From Maledivibacter sp. (GTDB lineage: Bacteria > Bacillota > Clostridia > Peptostreptococcales > Caminicellaceae), in assembly GCA_025210375.1 (NCBI GenBank), contig JAOASB010000029.1:248001-312000 (forward strand): DNA of 64,000 nucleotides, in the 5' to 3' direction. Positions 53,595 through 61,884 of this stretch are shown here, in pieces. The notes beneath the pieces were generated by a model. It was not told the origin of the DNA. It worked only from the letters and a program-made list of their open reading frames with translations, and made no database searches. Position numbers and translations under genes: made by a program. How positions within the stretch are numbered: the stretch's first letter is position 1; every line of letters starts with the position of its first letter.

Positions 53595-54539
53595 TTGAAA
53601 GAAAATCAATTTATTGAAAAACATACTTCTTCGTGGCTGGAATTAAAGGAACTAACAAATTTATTGGATAAAAAAGGGATTTCAAAACTTGAACCGAAAA
53701 GGCTAAGAAAATTTTTATATCTTTTTCGTAGGGCAAGTCACAATCTTGCGTACTCTAGGACTCATTTTCCTAATAGTGATATAATTCCTTATTTAAACTC
53801 TTTGGTAGGCAGAGCCCATAATCATATCTATGCCGTTAAAAAGGGTAGTTTTTCGAGTATACTTAAATATTTTAGTAGTGGCTTTCCAATCCAATTAAAA
53901 AGACTACGTATTTTCATACTAACAGCATTTTTAATATTTTTTATAGGCTTTGCTTTGAGCTTTACACTAGTTTCCATGGATTCGCAAAACGCATACTATT
54001 TTCTACCTGAACATATGATAGAAAATATTGATTGGGAAATGGATGGTAATGAAGCTTGGGACTATCCTTTGATGTCTAGCTTAATTACTGTTAACAACAT
54101 ATCTGTGGCCTTTAAAGCATTGGTATTCGGTATAACCCTTGGACTAGGTACTATTTATGTATTATTTCATAATGGTGCAATCCTAGGAGGACTAACAGGG
54201 CTAGTATATCATTTTGGTAATCCAACAACCTATTGGTCCCTAATATTACCCCATGGAGTAATAGAACTAACTGCCATTTTCATAGCTGGAGGAGCTGGAC
54301 TAATTATAGCCCATTCCATCCTACTTCCCGGGGAACATTCTAGAAAGCATTCCATCATAAGAGGTTCAAAGGAAGCTGTTTCTTTAGTATTCGGTATTAT
54401 GTTACTGCTTGTTATTGCTGGTATTATAGAGGGGTTTTTCACTCCACTTTCCATCCCACCAATTGCAAAACTAATGTTCTCCTTTGCAACAGCCCTTGGG
54501 CTTTTGATTTATTTTGTTATAACTGTACAGGATGTTTAA
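53595..54539 (+). CDS. SpoIIM-like (DUF95) membrane protein
   Basis: 314 residues. A soluble N-terminal region (about 1-85) and five or six membrane helices. Seen: FVLFHNGAILGGLTGLVYHFG-type core (YVLFHNGAILGGLTGLVYHF, about 200) and PHGVIELTAIFIAGGAGLIIA (about 220-240), the DUF95/SpoIIM signature. In many bacteria the family travels with RDD, DUF58 and MoxR genes, as here, and need not mean sporulation. The start is TTG 53595 after GAGGTG. The last codons and stop lie in the left copy of a duplicated terminator hairpin. Confidence 0.9.
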   Translation: MKENQFIEKHTSSWLELKELTNLLDKKGISKLEPKRLRKFLYLFRRASHNLAYSRTHFPNSDIIPYLNSLVGRAHNHIYAVKKGSFSSILKYFSSGFPIQLKRLRIFILTAFLIFFIGFALSFTLVSMDSQNAYYFLPEHMIENIDWEMDGNEAWDYPLMSSLITVNNISVAFKALVFGITLGLGTIYVLFHNGAILGGLTGLVYHFGNPTTYWSLILPHGVIELTAIFIAGGAGLIIAHSILLPGEHSRKHSIIRGSKEAVSLVFGIMLLLVIAGIIEGFFTPLSIPPIAKLMFSFATALGLLIYFVITVQDV

Positions 54540-54729
54540 AAAAACATGGGGTACGGCTACCTAAAAACCCGAATTTCTTCGTTGCTGCTTCAATCAAGAA
54601 CCCTTACGTATGTCTATATACGCTTCGGTCTCTCGCTTTCAGCACCCCTTGAACTTCAGATTTTTAGGTAGCCTTTCATCTAGTTGACTTTGTCAACAAT
54701 CTGACCGGATGTTTAAAAAAACATCCGGT
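54527..54729 (+). repeat. Family D 151-bp element inside a duplicated terminator, copy 3
   Basis: Core 54553-54703 is 151 bp, flanked by 26-bp hairpin copies (54527-54552 and 54704-54729; ACCGGATGTTTAAAAAAACA in the right copy) that differ at three positions. The left copy holds the stop codon of the SpoIIM-like gene and the right copy the stop codon of the opposing DUF58 gene, so duplication kept both reading frames intact. Confidence 0.85.
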
Positions 54730-56035
54730 TTTTTGTATATAGATATTTGTTTATTGCATTCATTGCCAATTTTTCAGGCGGACATTCAATACACATGATT
54801 CCCTTTGCATTTAATTTATGGATTATTTTTTTACGCTCCCTTAGGAGTTCAAGGGCCACTCCCTTGTTAAAAACCTCATGCTCCTCTTTCCCAGGTATAG
54901 ATGTCATTTTTTCAAGCTTCTCATCCTTAAGCAATACAGTAATTACAATATTGTTTTTCGATAACACCGATATCACCTTCATCATATCTTCTGCCTCTTC
55001 AATAGTATCAAAATCCGTAAACAAAAATATCAAACTCCTACGCCTTTCTTTTCTTTTCAAATGATAAAAGGCTTCTTCATAGTTTGATGTTTCCTTTGTA
55101 TGGTGAATGTGATACAAAGCTTCCATAAGCCTATTTCTATGATTATGGCCTTTACCCGGCATTATTAGATTGTTTACTTCTGTATTAAAAACCATCATCC
55201 CTGACCTATCCCCATTTTGATTAACTATATCGGATAATACCAATGTAGTGTTGATGGCAACATCGAGCTTTTTATATCCCCTTACGGAATAACTCATAGG
55301 TCTACCACTATCAATCAACATATATACATGCTGATTCTTTTCTGGTTCATACTGATTAACGATGGGCCTATTCTCCCTAGCCGTCGCCTTCCAATTGATT
55401 TTTCTGTATTCATCTCCAAGCACATAATCCTTTAAGCTTTCGAATTCACTACCACTGCCCAACATTTTGAAGGATTTTTGTCCAGCTCGATTGAATTTAC
55501 TATTATATACCGCTAGCTTATATTTTCTCAAATCCTTAAGATTAGGATATACCTTATATTCTCTATGGAGAGACACTTTAAAGGATTTCATACAAAGCTT
55601 CCAATTACCTTTGTACCTAATGTGAATATCTCCAAACTTAAAGGCTCCTCTTTTTTTGGGAATAAGCTCATATTCAAAATCCGCGTAGCCATGGGGCATT
55701 ATATATTCTGTCATAATTTTTCCATGAACTTCAAAATGAAAGTCTGGATATTCATCCTTTATTTCCATATATATTTTTCTATCACATTTATTATATACTC
55801 TAAATCTTATTTTTTCCTTTTCATAAATAGACAGCTTATCCTGTCCAATTCGCTCTATCTCAAATACATCATTTGAAGGTGATAGAAAATAGTCTAGGGT
55901 TAATACTGCAAAGCAGGCTAAATTATATAAAATAAATGTAGTCATACTTAGTTCAGCAAAATAGGACAATCCAACAATTAGAATCCCTGCACCTAAAATA
56001 GAAATAAATCTCTTTGTAAAAATCAATATAATCAC
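54713..56035 (-). CDS. DUF58-family protein
   Basis: 440 residues. Two N-terminal membrane helices (about 8-50), a beta-rich region, then the DUF58 core (about 190-260): LGSGSEFESLKDYVLGDEYRKINWKATARENRPIVNQYE, followed by a von Willebrand A-like fold with the metal-site motif LIDSGRPMS (about 243). Usual partner of a MoxR ATPase, encoded just upstream with nine bases between. The start is GTG; a TTG three codons further is an alternative, sitting closer to GGGTGAT. The C terminus and stop codon fall inside the terminator hairpin of the family D copy. Confidence 0.92.
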   Translation of the reverse strand: MIILIFTKRFISILGAGILIVGLSYFAELSMTTFILYNLACFAVLTLDYFLSPSNDVFEIERIGQDKLSIYEKEKIRFRVYNKCDRKIYMEIKDEYPDFHFEVHGKIMTEYIMPHGYADFEYELIPKKRGAFKFGDIHIRYKGNWKLCMKSFKVSLHREYKVYPNLKDLRKYKLAVYNSKFNRAGQKSFKMLGSGSEFESLKDYVLGDEYRKINWKATARENRPIVNQYEPEKNQHVYMLIDSGRPMSYSVRGYKKLDVAINTTLVLSDIVNQNGDRSGMMVFNTEVNNLIMPGKGHNHRNRLMEALYHIHHTKETSNYEEAFYHLKRKERRRSLIFLFTDFDTIEEAEDMMKVISVLSKNNIVITVLLKDEKLEKMTSIPGKEEHEVFNKGVALELLRERKKIIHKLNAKGIMCIECPPEKLAMNAINKYLYTKNRMFF

Positions 56036-56043
56036 CCAACTCT

Positions 56044-57009
56044 CTATCTAGGCACTTTTACACCTGATAAAATGCTCTTCAAAACCTCATCCTCTGTAGT
56101 TCCTTCAATTTGAATTTCTGGCTTCAATACAATTCTATGTCTAAGGCAAGGAATAGCCACACTCTTAATATCCTCAGGAATAACAAAATCTCTACTATCA
56201 ATAACGGCATAGGCCTTTGCCGCTTGTAGAAGTGCAATAGAACCCCTTGGGCTACTTCCAATTTCAATAAAGGGATGATTCCTTGTTTCTGCGATAATAT
56301 TAATTATATAACCCATTAATCCTTCATCTATCTGGGTACTTTTTATTTCATTTCTACATTTTAATATATCCTCTCCGCTACATACAGAATTAACGCCAGC
56401 ACTGTCTAAATCAACACTTGTAAAGCCTTGGTTATATTTTTTAAGCACTTCTTTTTCCGCTGCAGGTGATGGATAGTCTACCATAAGCTTCATCAAAAAT
56501 CTATCGAGCAAAGCCTCGGGTAAAGGATATGTACCTTCATACTCAATTGGATTTTGAGTAGCAAAAACCATATATGGGTCTGGAAGCTTAATGATTTCAC
56601 CATCAATCGTTACTGTTCTCTCCTCCATGGCCTCTAATAATCCAGCCTGTGTCTTAGGAGGAGTACGATTGATCTCATCCGCTAGAAGCATATTCGTAAA
56701 AACAGGTCCCTTCTTTAATTCAAATTCCTTTGATTGCATATCAAAAATCTTTGTTCCAGTAACATCGGCTGGCATTAAATCCGGTGTAAATTGAATTTTT
56801 TTAAAGTCAACATCAATGGCCCTTGAAAGCCCTCTAACCATAAGGGTTTTTGCAAGTCCTGGAACCCCTTCCAATAGCACATGTCCTCCGCATAAAAAAG
56901 CCGTCAAGCTAAATTTTAGCAATTCTTCCTGTTCCACTATAACCTTTTTAATTTCTTTATTAATCTTATCTACTATATTTTTTGTATATCCTTTTTCAAC
57001 CTTTTCCAA
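56044..57009 (-). CDS. MoxR-family AAA ATPase
   Basis: 321 residues. Walker A-like loop LLEGVPGLAKTL (about 40-51; the GVPGxAKT form typical of MoxR), FTPDLMPADVTG (about 75), Walker B LLADEINRTPPKTQ (about 109), sensor ATQNPIEYEGTYPLPEALLDRF (about 145-166) and GSSPRGSIALLQAAKA (about 245). Acts as a chaperone-type ATPase for VWA/DUF58 proteins. The start overlaps the DUF4350 gene by 37 bases, so translation is coupled. Confidence 0.95.
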   Translation of the reverse strand: MEKVEKGYTKNIVDKINKEIKKVIVEQEELLKFSLTAFLCGGHVLLEGVPGLAKTLMVRGLSRAIDVDFKKIQFTPDLMPADVTGTKIFDMQSKEFELKKGPVFTNMLLADEINRTPPKTQAGLLEAMEERTVTIDGEIIKLPDPYMVFATQNPIEYEGTYPLPEALLDRFLMKLMVDYPSPAAEKEVLKKYNQGFTSVDLDSAGVNSVCSGEDILKCRNEIKSTQIDEGLMGYIINIIAETRNHPFIEIGSSPRGSIALLQAAKAYAVIDSRDFVIPEDIKSVAIPCLRHRIVLKPEIQIEGTTEDEVLKSILSGVKVPR

Positions 57010-58043
57010 TGGTCTTCTCTCCTTTTCATGATTATTTTCTTAAGAGACTCAATAATAGATATCATTTCTAAGTACTTCTTGGATTTCTTTTTCTTGTTTT
57101 TTATATGGCTGATTTCAGACCTTTTGAAATCATACAATTCCTTAGCTTTATTAAACCTGGATAGTTTCTTTTTTTCCCAAAGCTCTAGCCATTCCTCATC
57201 TATACATTCATTTTTCCCAAACAATCCTTGAACCTCTAATAAAAAATCCCTATAATAGCTTTCAAAAACTACCTCCCAACAGCCTGCCTTTTGATATAAT
57301 GAAGCCACTGACAAGATATACTCATTCTCGGTTCTTTCTACCTCCTCATAAAGGGGTATTGGTTTACCAAATCTTTTGCCTTTATAAAAAATAATACTAG
57401 CAATTAGAAAAGCTACTTGGTACAACATAAATTTTATCCCCTTGGGCATATCTTCCCATAGAGATTTTTTCTTCCCCCCTGAATAATGATAAAACTCATT
57501 AAACTCTATCCTAGAATATCCCCATTCATCAATCTGCTTTAAAATCCAATATGCACCATCGGTATCCCTGCTTAATGCTTTATTGTTTATGAGACCACTA
57601 TCTCCTATTAACACCCTTCCATCTCCATAGGAAAACACTGACCCACTGTCTTTATAGTGCATAGTGAAGGAATCTATTTTTTTACCGTAGTCAAGTCGTA
57701 TATCTCCTATATCTTCATATAAGCAAACTAATTTACCACCCATCTTTATCCATGCTTTAATACTATCATCATTAATATCAAACCGCGAATTATAGTTTGA
57801 AAGAATAACGAACTGTATATTATCATAATCCTTATCCTCTATATTGTTTAAATCTAGCTTAACAGGATAACCCAGTTCCTTCATAGCTTCGTATATAACG
57901 CTTACTCCCTTGGAGCCCTTATTTAAGACTGAATAGGGAATAGATTTATTGTTTTTATCACCGGAAAAATTTAAACTAAGCCATAAAAAAATGGGTATTA
58001 GAAAAATGAATATCCATATGTCCTTCTTATTTTTTATTTTCAA
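56973..58043 (-). CDS. DUF4350 membrane protein
   Basis: 356 residues. N-terminal membrane helix (about 8-25), extracytoplasmic Rossmann-like domain (about 35-200; IPYSVLNKGSKGVSVIYEAMKELGY, then DFVILSNYNSRF-like strands), second helix (about 207-223) and a charged cytoplasmic tail with the family motif RTENEYILSVASLYQKAG (about 245). TTG start. Fourth member of the cluster, overlapping the genes on both sides. Confidence 0.88.
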   Translation of the reverse strand: MKIKNKKDIWIFIFLIPIFLWLSLNFSGDKNNKSIPYSVLNKGSKGVSVIYEAMKELGYPVKLDLNNIEDKDYDNIQFVILSNYNSRFDINDDSIKAWIKMGGKLVCLYEDIGDIRLDYGKKIDSFTMHYKDSGSVFSYGDGRVLIGDSGLINNKALSRDTDGAYWILKQIDEWGYSRIEFNEFYHYSGGKKKSLWEDMPKGIKFMLYQVAFLIASIIFYKGKRFGKPIPLYEEVERTENEYILSVASLYQKAGCWEVVFESYYRDFLLEVQGLFGKNECIDEEWLELWEKKKLSRFNKAKELYDFKRSEISHIKNKKKKSKKYLEMISIIESLKKIIMKRREDHWKRLKKDIQKI

Positions 58044-58701
58044 TATTGCTCACCCCATCATTTAATACTGCTATCATTTTTTCCCATGATTCATAAATAT
58101 CTTCATTTATTTTTTTGTGACCATACCAAACCTTATTGAATAGATTGACAGCATCTTGAAATAAGGCTGTATCCTTAAAGTCGTTTTTTTTCAAGGTGTA
58201 AATAATCTCAGTATTTGTCTGGGTTTCATCTAAATACAAAAGATTATTTTCATTCATTTGAAAGAGAAGTGCTATAAAGCTATATCTAAGGGCTTCCCTA
58301 TAATCCTTTAACTCCTTATATCTCCTAGCTTTCTCATACAATCCCTGGGTAGTTGTTTTTTCATCAATTATTTCTCCAAGTATACTTGTAACCCTTTTAT
58401 CCCTTTTAATAATCCTTTTTATATATATAATCAGTATAATTACTATTAGGATAATCAATACAGAACCTATTATGATTATTCCATTTGATATGGAAGGTGC
58501 AGCATCAGCAATCTGTTTATCACTGATATCTATTGAATTCAGCCATGCTTTTATCCATGAAAGAATTTTTTCTTTAATTCCTTCCATTATGTCTATATAT
58601 TTTCTACTGAGATGCTTGTATTCAAGCCTATTTAGTATTTCTTCAATAGTTTTATCAAATTTTTCTTTCGTTGGAGTCGATAGATATCCTAGATATTTCA
58701 C
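58027..58701 (-). CDS. DUF4129 membrane protein
   Basis: 224 residues. One membrane helix (about 70-95, IIIIGSVLIILIVIILIIYI) and a C-terminal DUF4129 domain (about 115-205, YEKARRYKELKDYREALRYSFIALLFQMNEN ... NTEIIYTLKKNDFK). In many bacteria this domain is fused to a transglutaminase; here it stands alone. GTG start with AAGGAGAAG upstream. It overlaps the DUF4350 gene by 17 and the preceding gene by 47 bases. Confidence 0.88.
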   Translation of the reverse strand: MKYLGYLSTPTKEKFDKTIEEILNRLEYKHLSRKYIDIMEGIKEKILSWIKAWLNSIDISDKQIADAAPSISNGIIIIGSVLIILIVIILIIYIKRIIKRDKRVTSILGEIIDEKTTTQGLYEKARRYKELKDYREALRYSFIALLFQMNENNLLYLDETQTNTEIIYTLKKNDFKDTALFQDAVNLFNKVWYGHKKINEDIYESWEKMIAVLNDGVSNIENKK

Positions 58702-59692
58702 TTTTCTTCTCCTTTACTATTTTATCTTTTAAGCCTTCTAACTCTAATTCTATATCATAGCCCTCATTCTTAAATCTTTGATTATAATATAAAATAGTGG
58801 TAAATATTCCTCCTAAGGGAGATATAAATAGGGAAAATATTAACTGTATAGGAATCCTTAAGAAATTACCAGCCATCAGCAATGCAGTCAAAATAGACTC
58901 TCTTACATCTAATGTTTTTAAAATAAGCATAATCAATCCTACGATTACCCCTAAAAATGAATATATGGAATATGTAATCCCTGAGACAACGATGGAAAAT
59001 AATATATTTATCCCAAACAATTTCCAAAAACTATTTTTCACTAAATTTCTACTTCTTTTTAATGCCTTAAAGAAATAGAACTTTTCTAAAACGACAGCAT
59101 GAATTGAAAACATGTATAAAGTAGATAAAAGACTAAAAACCACAACAAATCCTATTATCATTACTATCATCCAAATTTCAATCTTATCAAAGGAATAGAA
59201 ATCTAGTATAAAATTTAATTTAACTGTGAGTAAAATAAATCCAATGATTATAGGAAGAAATATTATTGCATAAGCCATTATCAATGTGAAAATAGCTGGA
59301 ATCTTTTTAAAGGATAGTCCCAAAGCCTTTTCAAATCCAACGGATTTATCTAGAAAACCTTTAGATGCTATATCTATAATCCCCACTTTTTGTACAAATT
59401 TAAATAATAATACAAGGGAGAAAATGATTACAAAAATAGAAGAAATAGCAATCACAGCCCCAAAGTCAGCATTAGAAAATATATCATCCATAAAGAAGCC
59501 ATCAAATAGCTCGGCCACCGTAAATGCAAAGGATAACATCCCAACAAAGAAAATTATAAAGTAAGCTATGATACTTATGATATAGTATAAAAACAAATAA
59601 AGTGCTGAGGACCCCATATTCTTTTTATGAATATCAAAGGTCTTGTCCATGGCATCGGCAAGGGACATAACAGAGTAGTTTTTCAAAATCAT
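58655..59692 (-). CDS. Polytopic membrane protein, first gene of the MoxR/DUF58 cluster
   Basis: 345 residues with six to eight membrane helices. The N terminus VMSLADAMDKTFDIHKKNMGS and the middle FYFFKALKRSRNLVKNSFWKLFGINILFS resemble the family annotated as glycerophosphoryl-diester-phosphodiesterase membrane domain or DUF7544 in similar clusters. No enzymatic residues seen. Start at ATG 59692 because GGAGGAGG is eight bases upstream; a longer frame lacks a site. Leads the overlapping run down to DUF58. Confidence 0.8.
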   Translation of the reverse strand: MILKNYSVMSLADAMDKTFDIHKKNMGSSALYLFLYYIISIIAYFIIFFVGMLSFAFTVAELFDGFFMDDIFSNADFGAVIAISSIFVIIFSLVLLFKFVQKVGIIDIASKGFLDKSVGFEKALGLSFKKIPAIFTLIMAYAIIFLPIIIGFILLTVKLNFILDFYSFDKIEIWMIVMIIGFVVVFSLLSTLYMFSIHAVVLEKFYFFKALKRSRNLVKNSFWKLFGINILFSIVVSGITYSIYSFLGVIVGLIMLILKTLDVRESILTALLMAGNFLRIPIQLIFSLFISPLGGIFTTILYYNQRFKNEGYDIELELEGLKDKIVKEKKSEISRISIDSNERKI

Positions 59693-59839
59693 TAGTACCT
59701 CCTCCTTTAATAAATAGTAAATATTTACTGGTAATTTTATCACAATATGAATTATATATCATTTAGTATTGATTTACAATGATAATGGGGTAAATGCATA
59801 TAACGCCACATTATAGTTGAAGATTGAAGAGGGTCAATA

Positions 59840-59908
59840 TGACAAAGGTGACGATTCTCTTTGTCACATAAAATCTATTTGTGCCAAAAAGAACCGCCAC
59901 CTTTGTGA
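59840..59908. repeat. REP-like palindrome (long hairpin)
   Basis: Two 29-base arms, starting TGACAAAGGTGACGATTC and ending GAACCGCCACCTTTGTGA, with an 11-base loop. The five mismatches are mostly G-U compatible on one strand. It resembles the GGGACGGTTCTTTTGTGTC class of repeats frequent in clostridia. Lies in the 258-bp gap between the cluster and the dehydrogenase gene. Confidence 0.72.
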
Positions 59909-59950
59909 TATAATATTTATTATATAAGTCTATTATTTTAAAACATATCT

Positions 59951-61363
59951 TTACTCTTCAGATAACATCTGTCCCATCAAAACTCCCATAACCGATGCCA
60001 TCATTAGACCCCTTGTCCATCCACTTGAATCTCCAAGACAATGAAGCCCCTTTATATTAGTTTCAAAGGCATTATCAACATCTATTTTATTACTATAAAA
60101 TTTTATTTCTGGACCATATAATAGTGTTTCCCTACTTGCAAACCCGGGAACAACGGTATTCATTGCTTTGATGAAGTTAATAATGTTCATCATAGGTCTG
60201 TATGGAATAGCAGATGTCAAATCCCCGGCTACTGCATCGGGTAATGTATGCTTTACATTGGATTGATCCAATTCATCCTGCCAAGTTCTTTTCCCATCAA
60301 GTATATCCCCAAATCTTTGTACCAATATATTGCCATTACCAAGCATGTTGACTAGTTCAGCAACTTTCTTTCCATATTGTATAGGTTGATTAAAGGGCTC
60401 TGAAAAATTATGAGAACTTAATATGGCCAAATTAGTGTTATTCGACTTCTTATCCTTATATGAATGTCCATTAACAATTGCTAAATCATCATCATAATTT
60501 TCTTGACTAACAAATCCACCAGGATTTTGACAAAAAGTTCTTACTTTATTTCTAAATGGTTCCGGATAGCCTATAAGCTTTGACTCATAAAGCACATTAT
60601 TAACCTTCTCCATAATCTCATTCCTAACTTCAACCCTTACTCCAATATCAACAGTTCCCGCAACATGATTAATCTCATGGTCTAGGCACATAGCTTTCAG
60701 CCAATCTGCACCCTTTCTTCCCGATGCAATAATTATTTTATCACCATAAATCTCTTCGTCATTGCTTTTGGTTTTTGAATCAGCAACTTTTACTGCCTTA
60801 ACTACCCCTTCCTCCACAACTATATCCTTAACCACTGTATCGAACTTAATATGAACTCCTGAATCCATAAGATAATTTTGTATCTTCAGATATATTTCTT
60901 GTGCTTTTTCCGTGCCAAGATGTCTAATGGGGCAATCAACTAATTTGAGCCCTGCTTCAATAGCCTTTCTTCTTATAACTTTAATTTCTTCATTATTATC
61001 TATTCCTTCTATCTTCTCATCTGCTCCAAAATCAAGATATATCTTATCGGTATAATCTATAAATTCCTGGGCTTTGTCACTTCCTATTAGTTTAGGCAAG
61101 TCTCCCCCTACTTCATAGCTTAGGGAAAGTTTGCCATCTGAAAATGCCCCCGCCCCAGAAAATCCTGTTGTTATATGACAATAGGGCTTACATGAAACAC
61201 ATACCTTCGTCTGCTCCTTAGGGCAATGTCTTTGTTCAATATTTCTTCCTTTTTCAATAATCAATATTTTTTTCTCAGATTTCTGTCTAATCAACTCTAG
61301 GGCTGTAAAAATTCCCGATGGACCTGCTCCTACTATTATTACATCATAACTCAAAATGATCAT
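59951..61363 (-). CDS. FAD-dependent dehydrogenase (COG2509 type)
   Basis: 470 residues. FAD-binding VIIVGAGPSGIFTALELI (about 8-25) and a GRK-type GSGRKGADW-like segment (IIASGRKGADWLKAM, about 210), an Fe-S-like or disulfide Cys cluster CPKEQTKVCVSCKPYC (about 46-62), GFSGAGAFSDGKLSL (about 68), RVEVRNEIM (about 245), and the C-terminal GLHCLGDSSGWTRGLMMAS (about 440). Widespread, uncharacterised. The start may be TTG 61354, nine bases from GGGAG. It is preceded by a purine-class riboswitch and a conditional terminator, so its enzyme is tied to purine metabolism. Confidence 0.92.
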   Translation of the reverse strand: MIILSYDVIIVGAGPSGIFTALELIRQKSEKKILIIEKGRNIEQRHCPKEQTKVCVSCKPYCHITTGFSGAGAFSDGKLSLSYEVGGDLPKLIGSDKAQEFIDYTDKIYLDFGADEKIEGIDNNEEIKVIRRKAIEAGLKLVDCPIRHLGTEKAQEIYLKIQNYLMDSGVHIKFDTVVKDIVVEEGVVKAVKVADSKTKSNDEEIYGDKIIIASGRKGADWLKAMCLDHEINHVAGTVDIGVRVEVRNEIMEKVNNVLYESKLIGYPEPFRNKVRTFCQNPGGFVSQENYDDDLAIVNGHSYKDKKSNNTNLAILSSHNFSEPFNQPIQYGKKVAELVNMLGNGNILVQRFGDILDGKRTWQDELDQSNVKHTLPDAVAGDLTSAIPYRPMMNIINFIKAMNTVVPGFASRETLLYGPEIKFYSNKIDVDNAFETNIKGLHCLGDSSGWTRGLMMASVMGVLMGQMLSEE

Positions 61364-61419
61364 CTCCCTTTATAATTTTGTCATAAATAGTCTTCATTCC
61401 CAAAAAACGAAATGTACCG

Positions 61420-61440
61420 ATATTCGTTCTTTACGAATAT
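61420..61440. promoter_or_regulatory. Short hairpin in the dehydrogenase leader
   Basis: ATATTCGT-TCTTT-ACGAATAT, eight-base arms, between the riboswitch terminator and the start codon. May be a secondary control element; function not known. Confidence 0.4.
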
Positions 61441-61522
61441 TACTCCATAATTATTGAATTTAAATCAACACATCTACTTCTATGCATTATATTTATTAGG
61501 GAAATTCAAAAAGAAAGAAAAG

Positions 61523-61571
61523 CATAAAAGTTGTGCTGCCAATAAGCCTATAGCACTTATAGCCCACAACT
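61523..61571 (-). terminator. Riboswitch-controlled terminator
   Basis: On the minus strand AGTTGTG pairs with CACAACT and CTATAAG with CTTATTG-like bases, followed by TTTTATGCTTTT. Its 5' arm is the 3' half of the aptamer (P3 and P1), so aptamer and terminator exclude each other. Confidence 0.72.
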
Positions 61572-61626
61572 ATTTACGGTAGTTAGGTAGAAACATCCAG
61601 CCCATATTGCTAGATTTATATAAGTG
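61554..61626 (-). ncRNA. Purine riboswitch (C74 type)
   Basis: 73 bases. P1 CACTTATA / TATAAGTG closes a three-way junction. P2 CTAGC-AATATGG-GCTGG, J2/3 GTTTCTACC, P3 loop CCGTAAA and J3/1 ending C before UAU match the xpt guanine aptamer almost base for base. Pyrimidine 74 is C, so guanine/hypoxanthine or 2'-deoxyguanosine, not adenine. J1/2 and J3/1 have one extra base each. Confidence 0.86.
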
Positions 61627-61670
61627 AACTTTAAATATATTTTTTAAATAATAGTTCGTTTACCAAAAAA

Positions 61671-61699
61671 AGTATAACCCATTTCACGAACAATTACAA
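61671..61699 (-). promoter_or_regulatory. Sigma-A promoter of the riboswitch transcript
   Basis: On the minus strand TTGTAA (61694-61699), 17 bp, TATACT (61671-61676). Transcription would start about 40 bases before the aptamer. Confidence 0.72.
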
Positions 61700-61753
61700 T
61701 ACTTTTAATATAATTATTCACTTTTTTATTTTTCTTTCACCTACTGATCACCA

Positions 61754-61789
61754 TAAAAAAACAAGAACCCTGCTAAGCAAGACCCCTGT
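61754..61789 (-). terminator. Terminator of the LCP gene
   Basis: ACAGGGGTCTTGC pairs with GCAGGGTTCTTGT across a TTA loop (with G-U pairs), followed by seven T on the minus strand, 96 bases after the stop. Confidence 0.78.
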
Positions 61790-61884
61790 TCCCTTTATGG
61801 TCACCAGACCTTATCATTATAGTTTAAAGGGATAAAAAAAACTTTATTTATCAACAACCTTAAAATATTCGGCTAAGAATTTTG

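Noticed and set aside
53595..54539. SpoIIM-like gene taken as proof of sporulation
   Set aside because: Members of this family in RDD/DUF58/MoxR clusters are also common in non-sporulating bacteria.
39046..54729. Family D direct repeats as a dispersed CRISPR or IS
   Set aside because: There are no spacers of even length, no cas genes and no transposase frame; the flanking duplicates are host terminator hairpins.
59951..61363. Glutamate-synthase-like or thioredoxin-reductase annotation for the FAD protein
   Set aside because: The Cys cluster and GFSGAGAFSDGKL fit the uncharacterised COG2509 family better; no NAD domain order of thioredoxin reductase is seen.
61640..61705. PurR boxes near the dehydrogenase promoter (GTTCG and CGAAC)
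   Set aside because: Cores are present, but the arrangement is the reverse of the known inverted pair and flanking matches are only partial.
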